NCBI GenBank assembly: GCA_002299125.1
Contig: DBNU01000075.1
Span: 1-5,698 of the forward strand
Source: Proteobacteria bacterium UBA664
GTDB taxonomy: Bacteria; Pseudomonadota; Gammaproteobacteria; UBA7966
Reading direction: 5' to 3'
Length of the DNA: 5,698 bases
Part shown: positions 1-5,611 of the stretch, in pieces
How the letters are laid out: every line of letters starts with the position of its first letter
Position numbering within the stretch: the stretch's first letter is position 1
The notes under the pieces: generated by a model
What the model saw: only the letters and a program-made list of their open reading frames with translations
Told to the model about the DNA's origin: nothing
Databases searched by the model: none
Position numbers and translations under genes: made by a program

Positions 1-17
1 TCCTGGCACCCCAACCA
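1..17 (+). tRNA. 3' end of a tRNA, probably tRNA-Gln (partial)
   Basis: The first 17 bases parse as the end of a tRNA: last T-loop base, 3' strand of the T stem (CCTGG), 3' strand of the acceptor stem (CACCCCA), discriminator A and an encoded CCA. The predicted 5' acceptor strand would be TGGGGTG. E. coli tRNA-Gln likewise has a TGGGG-type 5' acceptor end and a matching CCCCA 3' strand. In gammaproteobacteria a tRNA-Gln gene is commonly found just before prs, which supports both the tRNA call and its identity. The anticodon is outside the window. The discriminator is A rather than the G of E. coli tRNA-Gln, so the amino acid is inferred mainly from context. Confidence 0.62.
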
Positions 18-56
18 ACTCCCCTCGGTCCCGTGCACCGCACACTGCCAGCTCGC

Positions 57-61
57 GAAGG
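57..61 (+). promoter_or_regulatory. Ribosome binding site of prs
   Basis: GAAGG lies 11 nt before the ATG at 73. This favours that ATG over the internal ATG at 112, which has no purine-rich stretch in front of it. The spacing is on the long side, so the choice is likely but not certain. Confidence 0.5.
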
Positions 62-72
62 CCCCCATCACC

Positions 73-1059
73 ATGACCCAGCCTGAAGTCGCCCGGGCCG
101 CCAGCCCCAATATGGTCGTGATGACCGGCAATGCGCACCGCGCCCTGGCTGAGGCGGTATGCGAACACCTGCGTCTGCCGCTCGGCAAGCTGCTGGTCGA
201 CCGTTTCAGCGACGGCGAGATCATGGTCGAGGTGCTGGAGAACGTCCGCTCGCGGGACGTCTTCGTCGTCCAGCCCACCTGCGCGCCGACCAACGACAAC
301 CTGATGGAGCTGCTCATCATCATGGACGCGCTCCGACGCGCGTCGGCCGGCACCATCACGGCAGTCATCCCTTACATGGGCTACGCCCGCCAGGATCGCC
401 GGCCGCGCTCGGCGCGCGTGCCGATCTCAGCCAAGCTGGTTGCACGCATGGTGCAGAGCGCCGGTGCCCATCGCGTGCTCACGGTGGACCTGCACGCGGA
501 TCAGATCCAGGGCTTCTACGACATCCCGGTGGACAACCTCTACTCCTCCGCCGTGCTGCTCGGTGACATCTACCGTCGCAAGGCCGGCTCTGGGGCAGGA
601 CTCATGGTGGTCTCGCCGGACGTGGGCGGCGTGGTGCGTGCCCGCGCCGTGACCAAACGCATCGAGGGGGCCGACCTCGCCATCATCGACAAGCGCCGTT
701 CCCGCCCGAACGAGGCCCAAGTGATGAATCTCATCGGCGACGTGAGCGGGCGCAGTTGCATCATCATCGACGACATGGTCGACACCGCCGGCACCCTCTG
801 CGAGGCCGCGCGGGTGCTGAAAGAGCGCGGGGCCGTGCACGTATCGGCCTACTGCACGCACCCCGTCCTGTCCGGTCGGGCGGTTGCCAACATAGCCGGC
901 TCCACGCTCGATGAACTCGTGGTCACCGATACCATCCCCTTGCGTCCCGATGCGGCGGCCAGCGCGCGCATCCGCCAGGTGAGTGTGTCGGGGCTGCTCG
1001 CCGAGTGCATGCGGCGGGTGGACGAGGGGGAATCCCTGAGCACGCTCTTCGTGGACTGA
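73..1059 (+). CDS. prs: Ribose-phosphate pyrophosphokinase (PRPP synthetase)
   Basis: Makes 5-phosphoribosyl 1-diphosphate from ribose 5-phosphate and ATP in the cytosol, feeding purine, pyrimidine, NAD, His and Trp synthesis. The 328-residue product aligns with class I Prs along its length. Visible landmarks are GRFSDGE-like DRFSDGE (43-49), CAPTNDNLMEL (70-80), the flexible ATP loop YARQDRRPRSARVP (104-117), the metal-site region DLHADQIQGF (139-148), the SPDVGG segment (181-186), KRR (207-209) and the PRPP-binding loop DDMVDTAGT (233-241). E. coli Prs is about 315 residues. This frame carries roughly ten extra N-terminal residues before MVVMTGN, so initiation at ATG 112 (residue 14) is possible; ATG 73 is preferred because GAAGG precedes it. 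The gene follows a tRNA end by 55 nt with no terminator between them, so read-through from the tRNA promoter is plausible. Identity is near certain. Confidence 0.97.
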   Translation: MTQPEVARAASPNMVVMTGNAHRALAEAVCEHLRLPLGKLLVDRFSDGEIMVEVLENVRSRDVFVVQPTCAPTNDNLMELLIIMDALRRASAGTITAVIPYMGYARQDRRPRSARVPISAKLVARMVQSAGAHRVLTVDLHADQIQGFYDIPVDNLYSSAVLLGDIYRRKAGSGAGLMVVSPDVGGVVRARAVTKRIEGADLAIIDKRRSRPNEAQVMNLIGDVSGRSCIIIDDMVDTAGTLCEAARVLKERGAVHVSAYCTHPVLSGRAVANIAGSTLDELVVTDTIPLRPDAAASARIRQVSVSGLLAECMRRVDEGESLSTLFVD

Positions 1060-1128
1060 CCGGCCGAAGCAGCAGAGAATCCAGCGCCCGCGTGCGAGTC
1101 CCTCAAGGATCGCGGGGGCAGACAGCAT

Positions 1129-1177
1129 CGGCCCATCCGGGCCGTCACGGGGATCCGGCTGGTCGCGGCCGGGTCCT
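1129..1177 (+). promoter_or_regulatory. Two tandem hairpins in the rplY leader
   Basis: The first hairpin is CGGCCC / GGGCCG (1129-1134 with 1139-1144, loop ATCC). The second is a 10-bp stem, 1150-1159 with 1168-1177, with an 8-nt loop; two of its pairs are G-U. They stand directly before the terminator at 1182-1211. In DNA this GC-rich some stems arise by chance, so a function is inferred from the order and spacing, not shown. Confidence 0.4.
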
Positions 1178-1181
1178 GACC

Positions 1182-1211
1182 GGTTCAGGCACGCAGTGCC
1201 TGGGCCTTTTT
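1182..1211 (+). terminator. Intrinsic terminator between prs and rplY
   Basis: An 11-bp stem (1182-1192 with 1196-1206) closes a GCA loop. It contains the perfect core CAGGCAC / GTGCCTG, two T-G wobbles and a GG/CC base, and is followed immediately by five T's (1207-1211). This is the best intrinsic terminator in the window. It would end the prs transcript. Because it finishes only 27 nt before the rplY start codon, it could also act as an attenuator in the rplY leader. Confidence 0.8.
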
Positions 1212-1224
1212 ATGCGGTAGCAAC

Positions 1225-1229
1225 AGGAG
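1225..1229 (+). promoter_or_regulatory. Ribosome binding site of rplY
   Basis: AGGAG is placed 9 nt before the ATG at 1239. It lies just after the terminator's T-run and outside all the hairpins, so it should be accessible once transcription passes 1211. Confidence 0.75.
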
Positions 1230-1238
1230 TCATCCAGC

Positions 1239-1850
1239 ATGGAATTCGAAATCATCGCCGAAGCGCGCGAGCTGCAGGGCAAGGGTGCGAGCCGCCGCCT
1301 GCGTCGCGAGGGCAAGGTGCCCGGCATCCTTTACGGTGCCCACAAGGATCCGATCGCCATCACGGTCGATCACAACGAGCTGTGGAAGAAGCTGGCCCAC
1401 GAGGCCTTCTATTCCCACGTGCTGACGCTGCGCATGGGCGACAGCAGCGAGCGCGTGGTGTTGAAGGACCTCCAGCGTCACCCCTTCCAGATGCAGGTGC
1501 TGCATCTCGATCTGCAGCGCGTAGCAGAGGACGAGCTCATCACGATGCGCGTGCCGCTGCACTTCCTGAACGAGGCTGCGAGCTCGGCGGTCAAGAACCA
1601 GGGGGCAGTCATCAGTCACCTGTCGAGCGATCTCGAGATCGAGTGTCTGCCACGTGACCTGCCGGAGTTCATTGCCGTCGACCTCCAGCACGTCGAGGTG
1701 GGCACCATCCTGCATGCCTCCGATCTGACCCTGCCCGAGGGCGTGCGCATCACCGCGCTGGTCCATCACGGCGAGGATGCCGCCATCGTGTCGGTGCACC
1801 TGCAACGCGGGGCCACGAGCGACGAAGGCGCCGAGGGCGGTCAGGCCTGA
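1239..1850 (+). CDS. rplY: 50S ribosomal protein L25 (long CTC/TL5 form)
   Basis: A ribosomal protein that binds 5S rRNA in the central protuberance of the large subunit. The N-terminal L25 domain (about residues 1-93) shows the family hallmarks: ARELQGKGASRRLRREGKVPGILYG (roughly residues 9-33, basic RNA-contacting segment) and the HPFQMQVLHLDLQRV stretch (81-95) that closes the domain. Residues from about 100 to 187 form the TL5/CTC C-terminal beta domain (VDLQHVEVG, LHASDLTLPEGV). The last 16 residues are an acidic, Gly/Ala-rich tail. At 203 residues it is the two-domain type also found in Pseudomonas, not the short single-domain E. coli L25. The start is supported by AGGAG at 1225. It sits between prs and pth as in many gammaproteobacteria. 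Expression must cope with the terminator at 1182-1211. E. coli rplY has been reported to be controlled by its own product through the mRNA leader; whether that holds here is unknown. Confidence 0.96.
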   Translation: MEFEIIAEARELQGKGASRRLRREGKVPGILYGAHKDPIAITVDHNELWKKLAHEAFYSHVLTLRMGDSSERVVLKDLQRHPFQMQVLHLDLQRVAEDELITMRVPLHFLNEAASSAVKNQGAVISHLSSDLEIECLPRDLPEFIAVDLQHVEVGTILHASDLTLPEGVRITALVHHGEDAAIVSVHLQRGATSDEGAEGGQA

Positions 1851-1868
1851 GCCCACTGGCCCGAGTCC

Positions 1869-1905
1869 GGTCCGGCGTCGTTGACGCTGCGACCGGGATC
1901 GGACC
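1869..1905 (+). promoter_or_regulatory. Branched stem-loop just before pth
   Basis: GGTCCG (1869-1874) can pair with CGGACC (1900-1905), and directly inside it GCGTC (1875-1879) pairs with GACGC (1883-1887) around a GTT loop. This leaves a 12-nt one-sided bulge. The only purine cluster close to the pth start, GGA at 1901-1903, lies in the 3' strand of the outer stem. The fold could therefore dampen pth translation. No T-run follows, so it is not a terminator. Confidence 0.35.
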
Positions 1906-1911
1906 ATCACC

Positions 1912-2523
1912 ATGGCTGCCACCGACGCCTCACTCAGGCTCATCGTCGGTCTGGGCAACCCCGGCGACGAATATGCCGCCACCCGGCACAACGCCGGTTT
2001 CTGGCTGCTCGACCGGCTGGCGGACGGCGCGCAACTCTGCTTCCGGCGTGAGGCCAGGCTGCAGGGTGAGCTCGCACGCCTCGGTGGTGGCAACGAATGC
2101 TGGCTGTTCAAGCCACATACCTTCATGAACCGCAGCGGCGATGCCGTGGGCGCCGTTCTGCGCTTCTATCGCATCGAACCCCGCGAGATCCTGATCGTGC
2201 ATGACGACCTCGATCTGCCGGCCGGGGCGGTACGACTCAAGCGCGGTGGCGGCCATGGCGGCCACAACGGCCTGCGCGACCTCGCCGAGAAACTGGGTAC
2301 GGGTGATTACCTGCGTCTGCGCCTCGGCATCGGCCACCCGGGCTCAGCGCCGCAAGTGGTGGGTTACGTACTCGGGCGCCCGTCAGCGGCCGAGCGCGAG
2401 GCCATCGATGGTGCCATCGGCGATGCCCTGCGCGAACTGCCGGCCGTGCTCGCCGGCGAAGCCGAGCGGGTGATGAACCTGCTGAACCGCCGCAGTGTGA
2501 AGGTCCCGAGCCCGCCGAGTTGA
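1912..2523 (+). CDS. pth: Peptidyl-tRNA hydrolase
   Basis: Cleaves the ester bond of peptidyl-tRNAs that drop off the ribosome, recycling tRNA in the cytosol; essential in many bacteria. The 203-residue product has the whole Pth family signature: LIVGLGNPGDEYAATRHNAG (10-29) with the catalytic His at 26 (E. coli His20) and the tRNA-contacting Asn at 16; KPHTFMNRSG (67-76) with Asn73; VHDDLDLPAG (96-105) with Asp98 (E. coli Asp93); and the GGGHGGHNGL loop (112-121) with Asn119. Length is typical, with a slightly extended, Pro/Ser-rich C-terminus. ATG 1912 is used because the conserved core starts about nine residues later. The ribosome binding site is weak (GGA at 1901-1903) and may be folded into a stem. 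It lies 61 nt after rplY with no terminator between, so co-transcription is likely. Confidence 0.97.
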   Translation: MAATDASLRLIVGLGNPGDEYAATRHNAGFWLLDRLADGAQLCFRREARLQGELARLGGGNECWLFKPHTFMNRSGDAVGAVLRFYRIEPREILIVHDDLDLPAGAVRLKRGGGHGGHNGLRDLAEKLGTGDYLRLRLGIGHPGSAPQVVGYVLGRPSAAEREAIDGAIGDALRELPAVLAGEAERVMNLLNRRSVKVPSPPS

Positions 2524-2569
2524 GGGATTCTGCGTCGTAGTACTTCCATACCCTCACCCCACCCCTTCC

Positions 2570-2575
2570 AGGAGG
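2570..2575 (+). promoter_or_regulatory. Strong ribosome binding site of ychF
   Basis: AGGAGG, 8 nt before the ATG at 2584, is the strongest Shine-Dalgarno match in the window. A pyrimidine-rich run precedes it. It contrasts with the weak site of pth upstream and suggests ychF is translated independently and well. Confidence 0.8.
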
Positions 2576-2583
2576 AGCCAGCC

Positions 2584-3675
2584 ATGGGCTTCAAGTGCGG
2601 CATCGTTGGTCTGCCGAATGTGGGCAAGTCCTCGTTGTTCAACGCCCTCACGCGCGCCGGTATCGCAGCAGAGAACTACCCCTTCTGCACCATCGACCCG
2701 AATGTCGGGATGGTCGCCGTGCCTGATCCTCGTCTCGATCGGCTGGCCGCCATCGTCAAACCGCAACGGGTCGTGCCGGCGAGCATGGAATTCGTCGACA
2801 TCGCCGGCCTCGTCGCCGGCGCGAGCCAGGGGGAGGGGCTGGGGAATCAGTTCCTGGCGCACATCCGCGAGACCCAGGCCATCGCCCACGTCGTGCGCTG
2901 TTTCGAGGATGACAACGTCGTGCACGTCGCGGGGCGAGTGGACCCGATCTCCGACATCGAGACCATCCAGACCGAGCTCGCACTGGCGGACCTCGACACC
3001 GTGCGCCGCGGCCTCGATCGCACGGCGCGCCAGGCCAAGGGTGGTGACAAGGAGGCGCTGGCCCTGCAGACCCTGCTGACGCGGGTGCAGGCCGTGCTCG
3101 ATGAGGGTCGTCCCGCCCGCGTGCTCGAACTCAGCGCCGAGGATCAGGCGCGCCTGAAGGAGGTGTCACTCCTCACCGCGAAGCCCACGCTCTACGTGGC
3201 CAACGTGGCGGAGAGTGAGCTCGCCGGCAACGCCCATGTGGATCGTGTGCGGGCACTGGCGGAGGCCGAGGGGGCGGGCGTGGTCGTGGTGTGTGCGGCG
3301 ATCGAGGCCGAGTTGGCCAGCCTCGACGACGCCGAACGCAGCGAATATCTCGCTGCACTCGGTCAGAACGAACCGGGACTCGACCGCGTGATCCGCGCCG
3401 GCTATACGCTGCTCGGCCTGCAGACCTTCTTCACCGCCGGCGAGAAGGAAGCGCGTGCCTGGACCATTCGCCAGGGCAGCACCGCCCCGCAGGCCGCTGG
3501 CGCGATCCACACCGACTTCGAGCGGGGCTTCATCCGCGCCGAGGTCATCGCCTACGACGATTACGTCGCAGGTGGCGGTGAGGCGGGGGCCCGGGAGGCC
3601 GGCAAGTGGCGGCTCGAAGGCAAGGATTACGTCATGCGCGACGGTGACGTCGTGCACTTCCGCTTCAACGTCTAG
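2584..3675 (+). CDS. ychF: Redox-regulated ribosome-associated ATPase YchF (OLA1 family)
   Basis: A P-loop protein of the Obg/HAS class that hydrolyses ATP rather than GTP and associates with ribosomes; E. coli YchF is linked to oxidative-stress response and translation. The 363-residue length is the family standard. Seen in the sequence: P-loop GLPNVGKSS (9-17); the Switch I region NYPFCTIDPNVG (31-42); DIAGLV (72-77) as G3; His114 in NVVHVAG, at the same position as the catalytic His of YchF; NVAE (207-210), the altered G4 motif that explains ATP preference; a helical hairpin around 130-195; and a C-terminal TGS domain (about 278-362) ending in GDVVHFRFNV. The start is fixed by AGGAGG at 2570. 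It stands 60 nt after pth, the neighbour it has in many proteobacteria. No recognisable T-tract terminator follows. All key residues are present. Confidence 0.97.
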   Translation: MGFKCGIVGLPNVGKSSLFNALTRAGIAAENYPFCTIDPNVGMVAVPDPRLDRLAAIVKPQRVVPASMEFVDIAGLVAGASQGEGLGNQFLAHIRETQAIAHVVRCFEDDNVVHVAGRVDPISDIETIQTELALADLDTVRRGLDRTARQAKGGDKEALALQTLLTRVQAVLDEGRPARVLELSAEDQARLKEVSLLTAKPTLYVANVAESELAGNAHVDRVRALAEAEGAGVVVVCAAIEAELASLDDAERSEYLAALGQNEPGLDRVIRAGYTLLGLQTFFTAGEKEARAWTIRQGSTAPQAAGAIHTDFERGFIRAEVIAYDDYVAGGGEAGAREAGKWRLEGKDYVMRDGDVVHFRFNV

Positions 3676-3946
3676 GGGTCGGCCGGCTTCGTCGGACCAA
3701 CGGCGGTTGTCCAGCGCTGGATCTGCGCGAAGTCGGCACTCGGCGGCCGCCGTCAGGCGGACTGTCCAGCCGCTCACCCCAACCACGCCACTGACCGGCA
3801 CTGCGCGACCCTCACCCGCGTCTCAACCCGGAACGCCCCCGGTCGATATCTGACGTTGCACTGCTTGCGCCTTTGCAGCGCCTTCGGAGTGAATCCCGAA
3901 GCCTTACCCCACTTCCGGGGAGGTCACGCGACGGCAGGGGAACGGG
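3676..3946. other. Intergenic region between ychF and the HExxH protein
   Basis: No credible gene was found in these 271 nt. Readable structure consists of two perfect 12-bp palindromes, TCCAGCGCTGGA (3710-3721) and CGGCGGCCGCCG (3741-3752), and a hairpin CTTCGG / CCGAAG (3882-3887 with 3896-3901, 8-nt loop). None is followed by a T-run, so ychF termination is not explained by an intrinsic terminator. The upstream reading frame of the next gene is closed by TGA at 3890, with no alternative start before ATG 3947. I see no convincing sigma-70 promoter, although the spacing suggests one should lie here. Confidence 0.5.
3936..3940 (+). promoter_or_regulatory. Ribosome binding site of the HExxH protein
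   Basis: AGGGG sits 6 nt before ATG 3947, a moderate match with good spacing. A better match, GGAGGT at 3919-3924, is too far from the ATG (22 nt) and has no start codon of its own within range. Confidence 0.5.
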
Positions 3947-5134
3947 ATGACGGACGACAGTCGGCAGGGCTCGAGCGCGACCACAGCGAACCTCGCCTCC
4001 GTGGAGCAGACTGAGGCGCGGGCCTGGCGCAGCGCCTTCCCCGGACGCGAGCTCGGCGTCTTCCACCTCGCCCGCGTCGGTGGCCGCCTCTGCCTGTTCC
4101 ATCGGGGCGGACTGGCCGTCAGCGACCCCGAGGCCTGGTCGGCCCTGCTTGTGATCGCCCGGCGCCTGGATGCGGCGCTGACAGTCGATCGCCGGGAGCG
4201 GTTGACGGCAGTCGCCAATGATCGGCGGCGCGCTGCCCTCGCCCTCACCGTCGCCGCCGGTCTGTTCTCGCGCTCGGCGCTGGCCGGCGAGGCCGGGGCA
4301 AGTCAGCGTGTCGAGCCGGCACACCAGGTCGCCGTGGCGCTCGCTCCGGAAGCAGCGGCGGAGGCGTTGTCGCTACCTGCCGTGCGTGAGGCCGAACGGG
4401 AACGGCGACTCATGCGCGACGATGCGGGACGTCTGTACATCGGCCGGACCCGGCTCGCCGCTGCGCGCCGCGTGGAGCAAGGCATCGGACTGGTCGAGTG
4501 CAACGCCAACGCCCCCGCCCGCTCCTCGCCGTGCCTGGATACTGCGGTCGATCACGACGCCACAAGCCGGATCGAGGCCCTGCTGCTGCAGCGGCTCGCA
4601 CGACCGGTGGCTGCGTCCATGCGCGCGACACTGAGCGAGGTGGCGCACTACTACGCGCGCCATCCGGAGGTCGTGCGGCTCTTCGACGTACTGGCCACCC
4701 ACCCCTGGACACTGGAACCGCGTGGCGGGACCTGGCTCACCCAGGCCAGGGTGCAGAGCGGATCGGTACAGAGCATCCGGGTGCTGTTCGACTTCAAGGC
4801 CGCAGCGCAGATGCACTTCGCCGGTGGCTGCAGCGGGCAACCCGCCTGCACCGCCATGCCGGCCGATGCCTTTCTGCACGAGCTGCTACACGTTTACGTG
4901 ATCCATGCCGCGCCGGGTCGCTTCTCGCAGGCGGCAACCGGGGGCTTCTATCCGCACGCGCACGAGGCGGAGGTCATTGCACTGGAGAACCGGCTCTATC
5001 GCGCGATGGAAGCGCGCGATGGTCTGCCGCGCCCGGCCCGAGACTCGCACGCGGGCCGGCTCACCGAGGTGGACTGCCCGCTCTGCTGGGCGAGCCGCGC
5101 GGACCTCGAACGCGAGCCAGGCAAGGCGCTGTAG
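3947..5134 (+). CDS. Putative zinc metalloprotease with HExxH motif, M91-like
   Basis: A 395-residue protein without a name I can assign. Around residues 278-320 it reads RVLFDFKAAAQ ... DAFLHELLHVYVIHA, with HELLH at 311-315, the zinc-binding and catalytic HExxH signature. A further segment, HAHEAEVIALENRLYRAM (337-354), continues to GLPRPARDSH (359-368). The order HExxH, then an acidic pair, then EN.L.R...GLP.R resembles peptidase family M91 (NleD, HopH1 effectors and related toxin domains); Glu340 or Glu342 may be the third zinc ligand. RRRAALALTVAAGLFSRSALA (93-113) looks like a signal peptide ending in an ALA cleavage site, yet begins 92 residues in. Six of seven cysteines lie after it in close pairs (185/196, 295/301, 377/380), fitting an exported, disulfide-bonded protein. 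Options are an N-in membrane anchor behind a cytosolic N-domain, or a later start (GTG 4151 or TTG 4202). No immunity or secretion gene is adjacent. Coding status is firm; function is inferred. Confidence 0.72.
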   Translation: MTDDSRQGSSATTANLASVEQTEARAWRSAFPGRELGVFHLARVGGRLCLFHRGGLAVSDPEAWSALLVIARRLDAALTVDRRERLTAVANDRRRAALALTVAAGLFSRSALAGEAGASQRVEPAHQVAVALAPEAAAEALSLPAVREAERERRLMRDDAGRLYIGRTRLAAARRVEQGIGLVECNANAPARSSPCLDTAVDHDATSRIEALLLQRLARPVAASMRATLSEVAHYYARHPEVVRLFDVLATHPWTLEPRGGTWLTQARVQSGSVQSIRVLFDFKAAAQMHFAGGCSGQPACTAMPADAFLHELLHVYVIHAAPGRFSQAATGGFYPHAHEAEVIALENRLYRAMEARDGLPRPARDSHAGRLTEVDCPLCWASRADLEREPGKAL

Positions 5135-5151
5135 CCGCAGCCTTCAGCGGC
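5134..5151. terminator. Possible bidirectional stem-loop between convergent genes
   Basis: GCCGC (5134-5138) pairs with GCGGC (5147-5151) around an 8-nt loop. It overlaps the ends of both convergent genes, whose stop codons are only 9 nt apart. There is no T-tract on either side, so termination here would be weak or depend on Rho. Confidence 0.25.
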
Positions 5152-5611
5152 CCGCGCGCAGGGCGAGGATGGCCTGCCACTCCGCTGGCGTCACCGGCAT
5201 CACCGAAAGCCGATTGCCGCGCCGGACGAGTGCGAGGTCTGCCAACTGAGCGTTGGCCTTCAGCGCCGCGAGCGAGAGGATGTGCGAGAAGCGCTCGACC
5301 AGACGCACATCCACGCAATACCAGGTGGGGTTGTCGACGCGGCTCTTCGCGTCGTAGTGCGGATCGGCCGGGTCGAAGGCGCTCGGATCCGGATAGCCTT
5401 CGCGCACCACCTCCACGATGCCGGCGATGCCGGTCTCGGGCGCGTTGGAGTGGTAGAAGAAGGCGCGATCACCACGGCGCATGGCGTCACGCAGCCAGTT
5501 GCGCGCCTGATAGTTGCGTACCCCATCCCAGTGGGTGCTCTGGCCGGGGACGGCCTCGAGATCGGCGATGCCGAAGACCGACGGCTCGCTCTTGATGAGC
5601 CAGAAATTCAA
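5144..5611 (-). CDS. EVE-domain protein (PUA-like, modified-base reader)
   Basis: EVE domains belong to the PUA-like fold and bind nucleic acid carrying modified bases; free-standing bacterial members are small cytosolic proteins of about 150 residues with poorly defined physiology. Numbered from TTG 5611 (155 residues), the product shows FWLIKSEPSVF (3-13), WDGVRNYQARN (28-38), GDRAFFYHSN (47-56), IAGIVEVVREGYPD (62-75), YDAKS (86-90) and RLSVMPVTPAEW (134-145), which together are the family's usual motifs. Homologues typically begin M-x-(Y/F)-W-L-x-K-S-E-P, so TTG 5611 fits better than the GTG at 5620, which would add MLP and fall inside the 6S RNA end. A G-run (5620-5625) may serve as the ribosome binding site. 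The gene directly follows 6S RNA on the same strand and is probably expressed from its transcript. It converges on the HExxH gene. Confidence 0.93.
   Translation of the reverse strand: MNFWLIKSEPSVFGIADLEAVPGQSTHWDGVRNYQARNWLRDAMRRGDRAFFYHSNAPETGIAGIVEVVREGYPDPSAFDPADPHYDAKSRVDNPTWYCVDVRLVERFSHILSLAALKANAQLADLALVRRGNRLSVMPVTPAEWQAILALRAGR

Noticed and set aside
112..1059. Shorter prs beginning at ATG 112 (315 residues, equal to E. coli)
   Set aside because: The length agreement is attractive, but no ribosome binding site precedes it, while GAAGG precedes ATG 73. Kept as an alternative in the prs entry.
427..1128. A 233-codon - strand frame inside prs
   Set aside because: It is antisense to the well-conserved Prs coding sequence and shows no recognisable motif.
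1230..2126. A 298-codon open frame on the - strand across rplY and pth
   Set aside because: It is antisense to two unmistakable genes, shows no family motif, and long antisense frames are expected in DNA this GC-rich.
2520..2552. Possible promoter before ychF beginning with TTGAGG
   Set aside because: No acceptable -10 hexamer at 16-18 nt; co-transcription with pth is simpler.
3865..3894. Possible sigma-70 promoter for the HExxH gene (TTGCGC, 18-nt spacer, GTGAAT)
   Set aside because: The -10 matches the consensus at only three of six positions and the region is GC-rich; this is too weak to list.
4498..5595. A 365-codon + strand frame overlapping the HExxH gene and the EVE gene
   Set aside because: It is out of frame with the HELLH protein and antisense to the EVE gene. 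Its translation is Arg/Ala/Gly-rich with no domain, which is typical of an off-frame GC-rich shadow.
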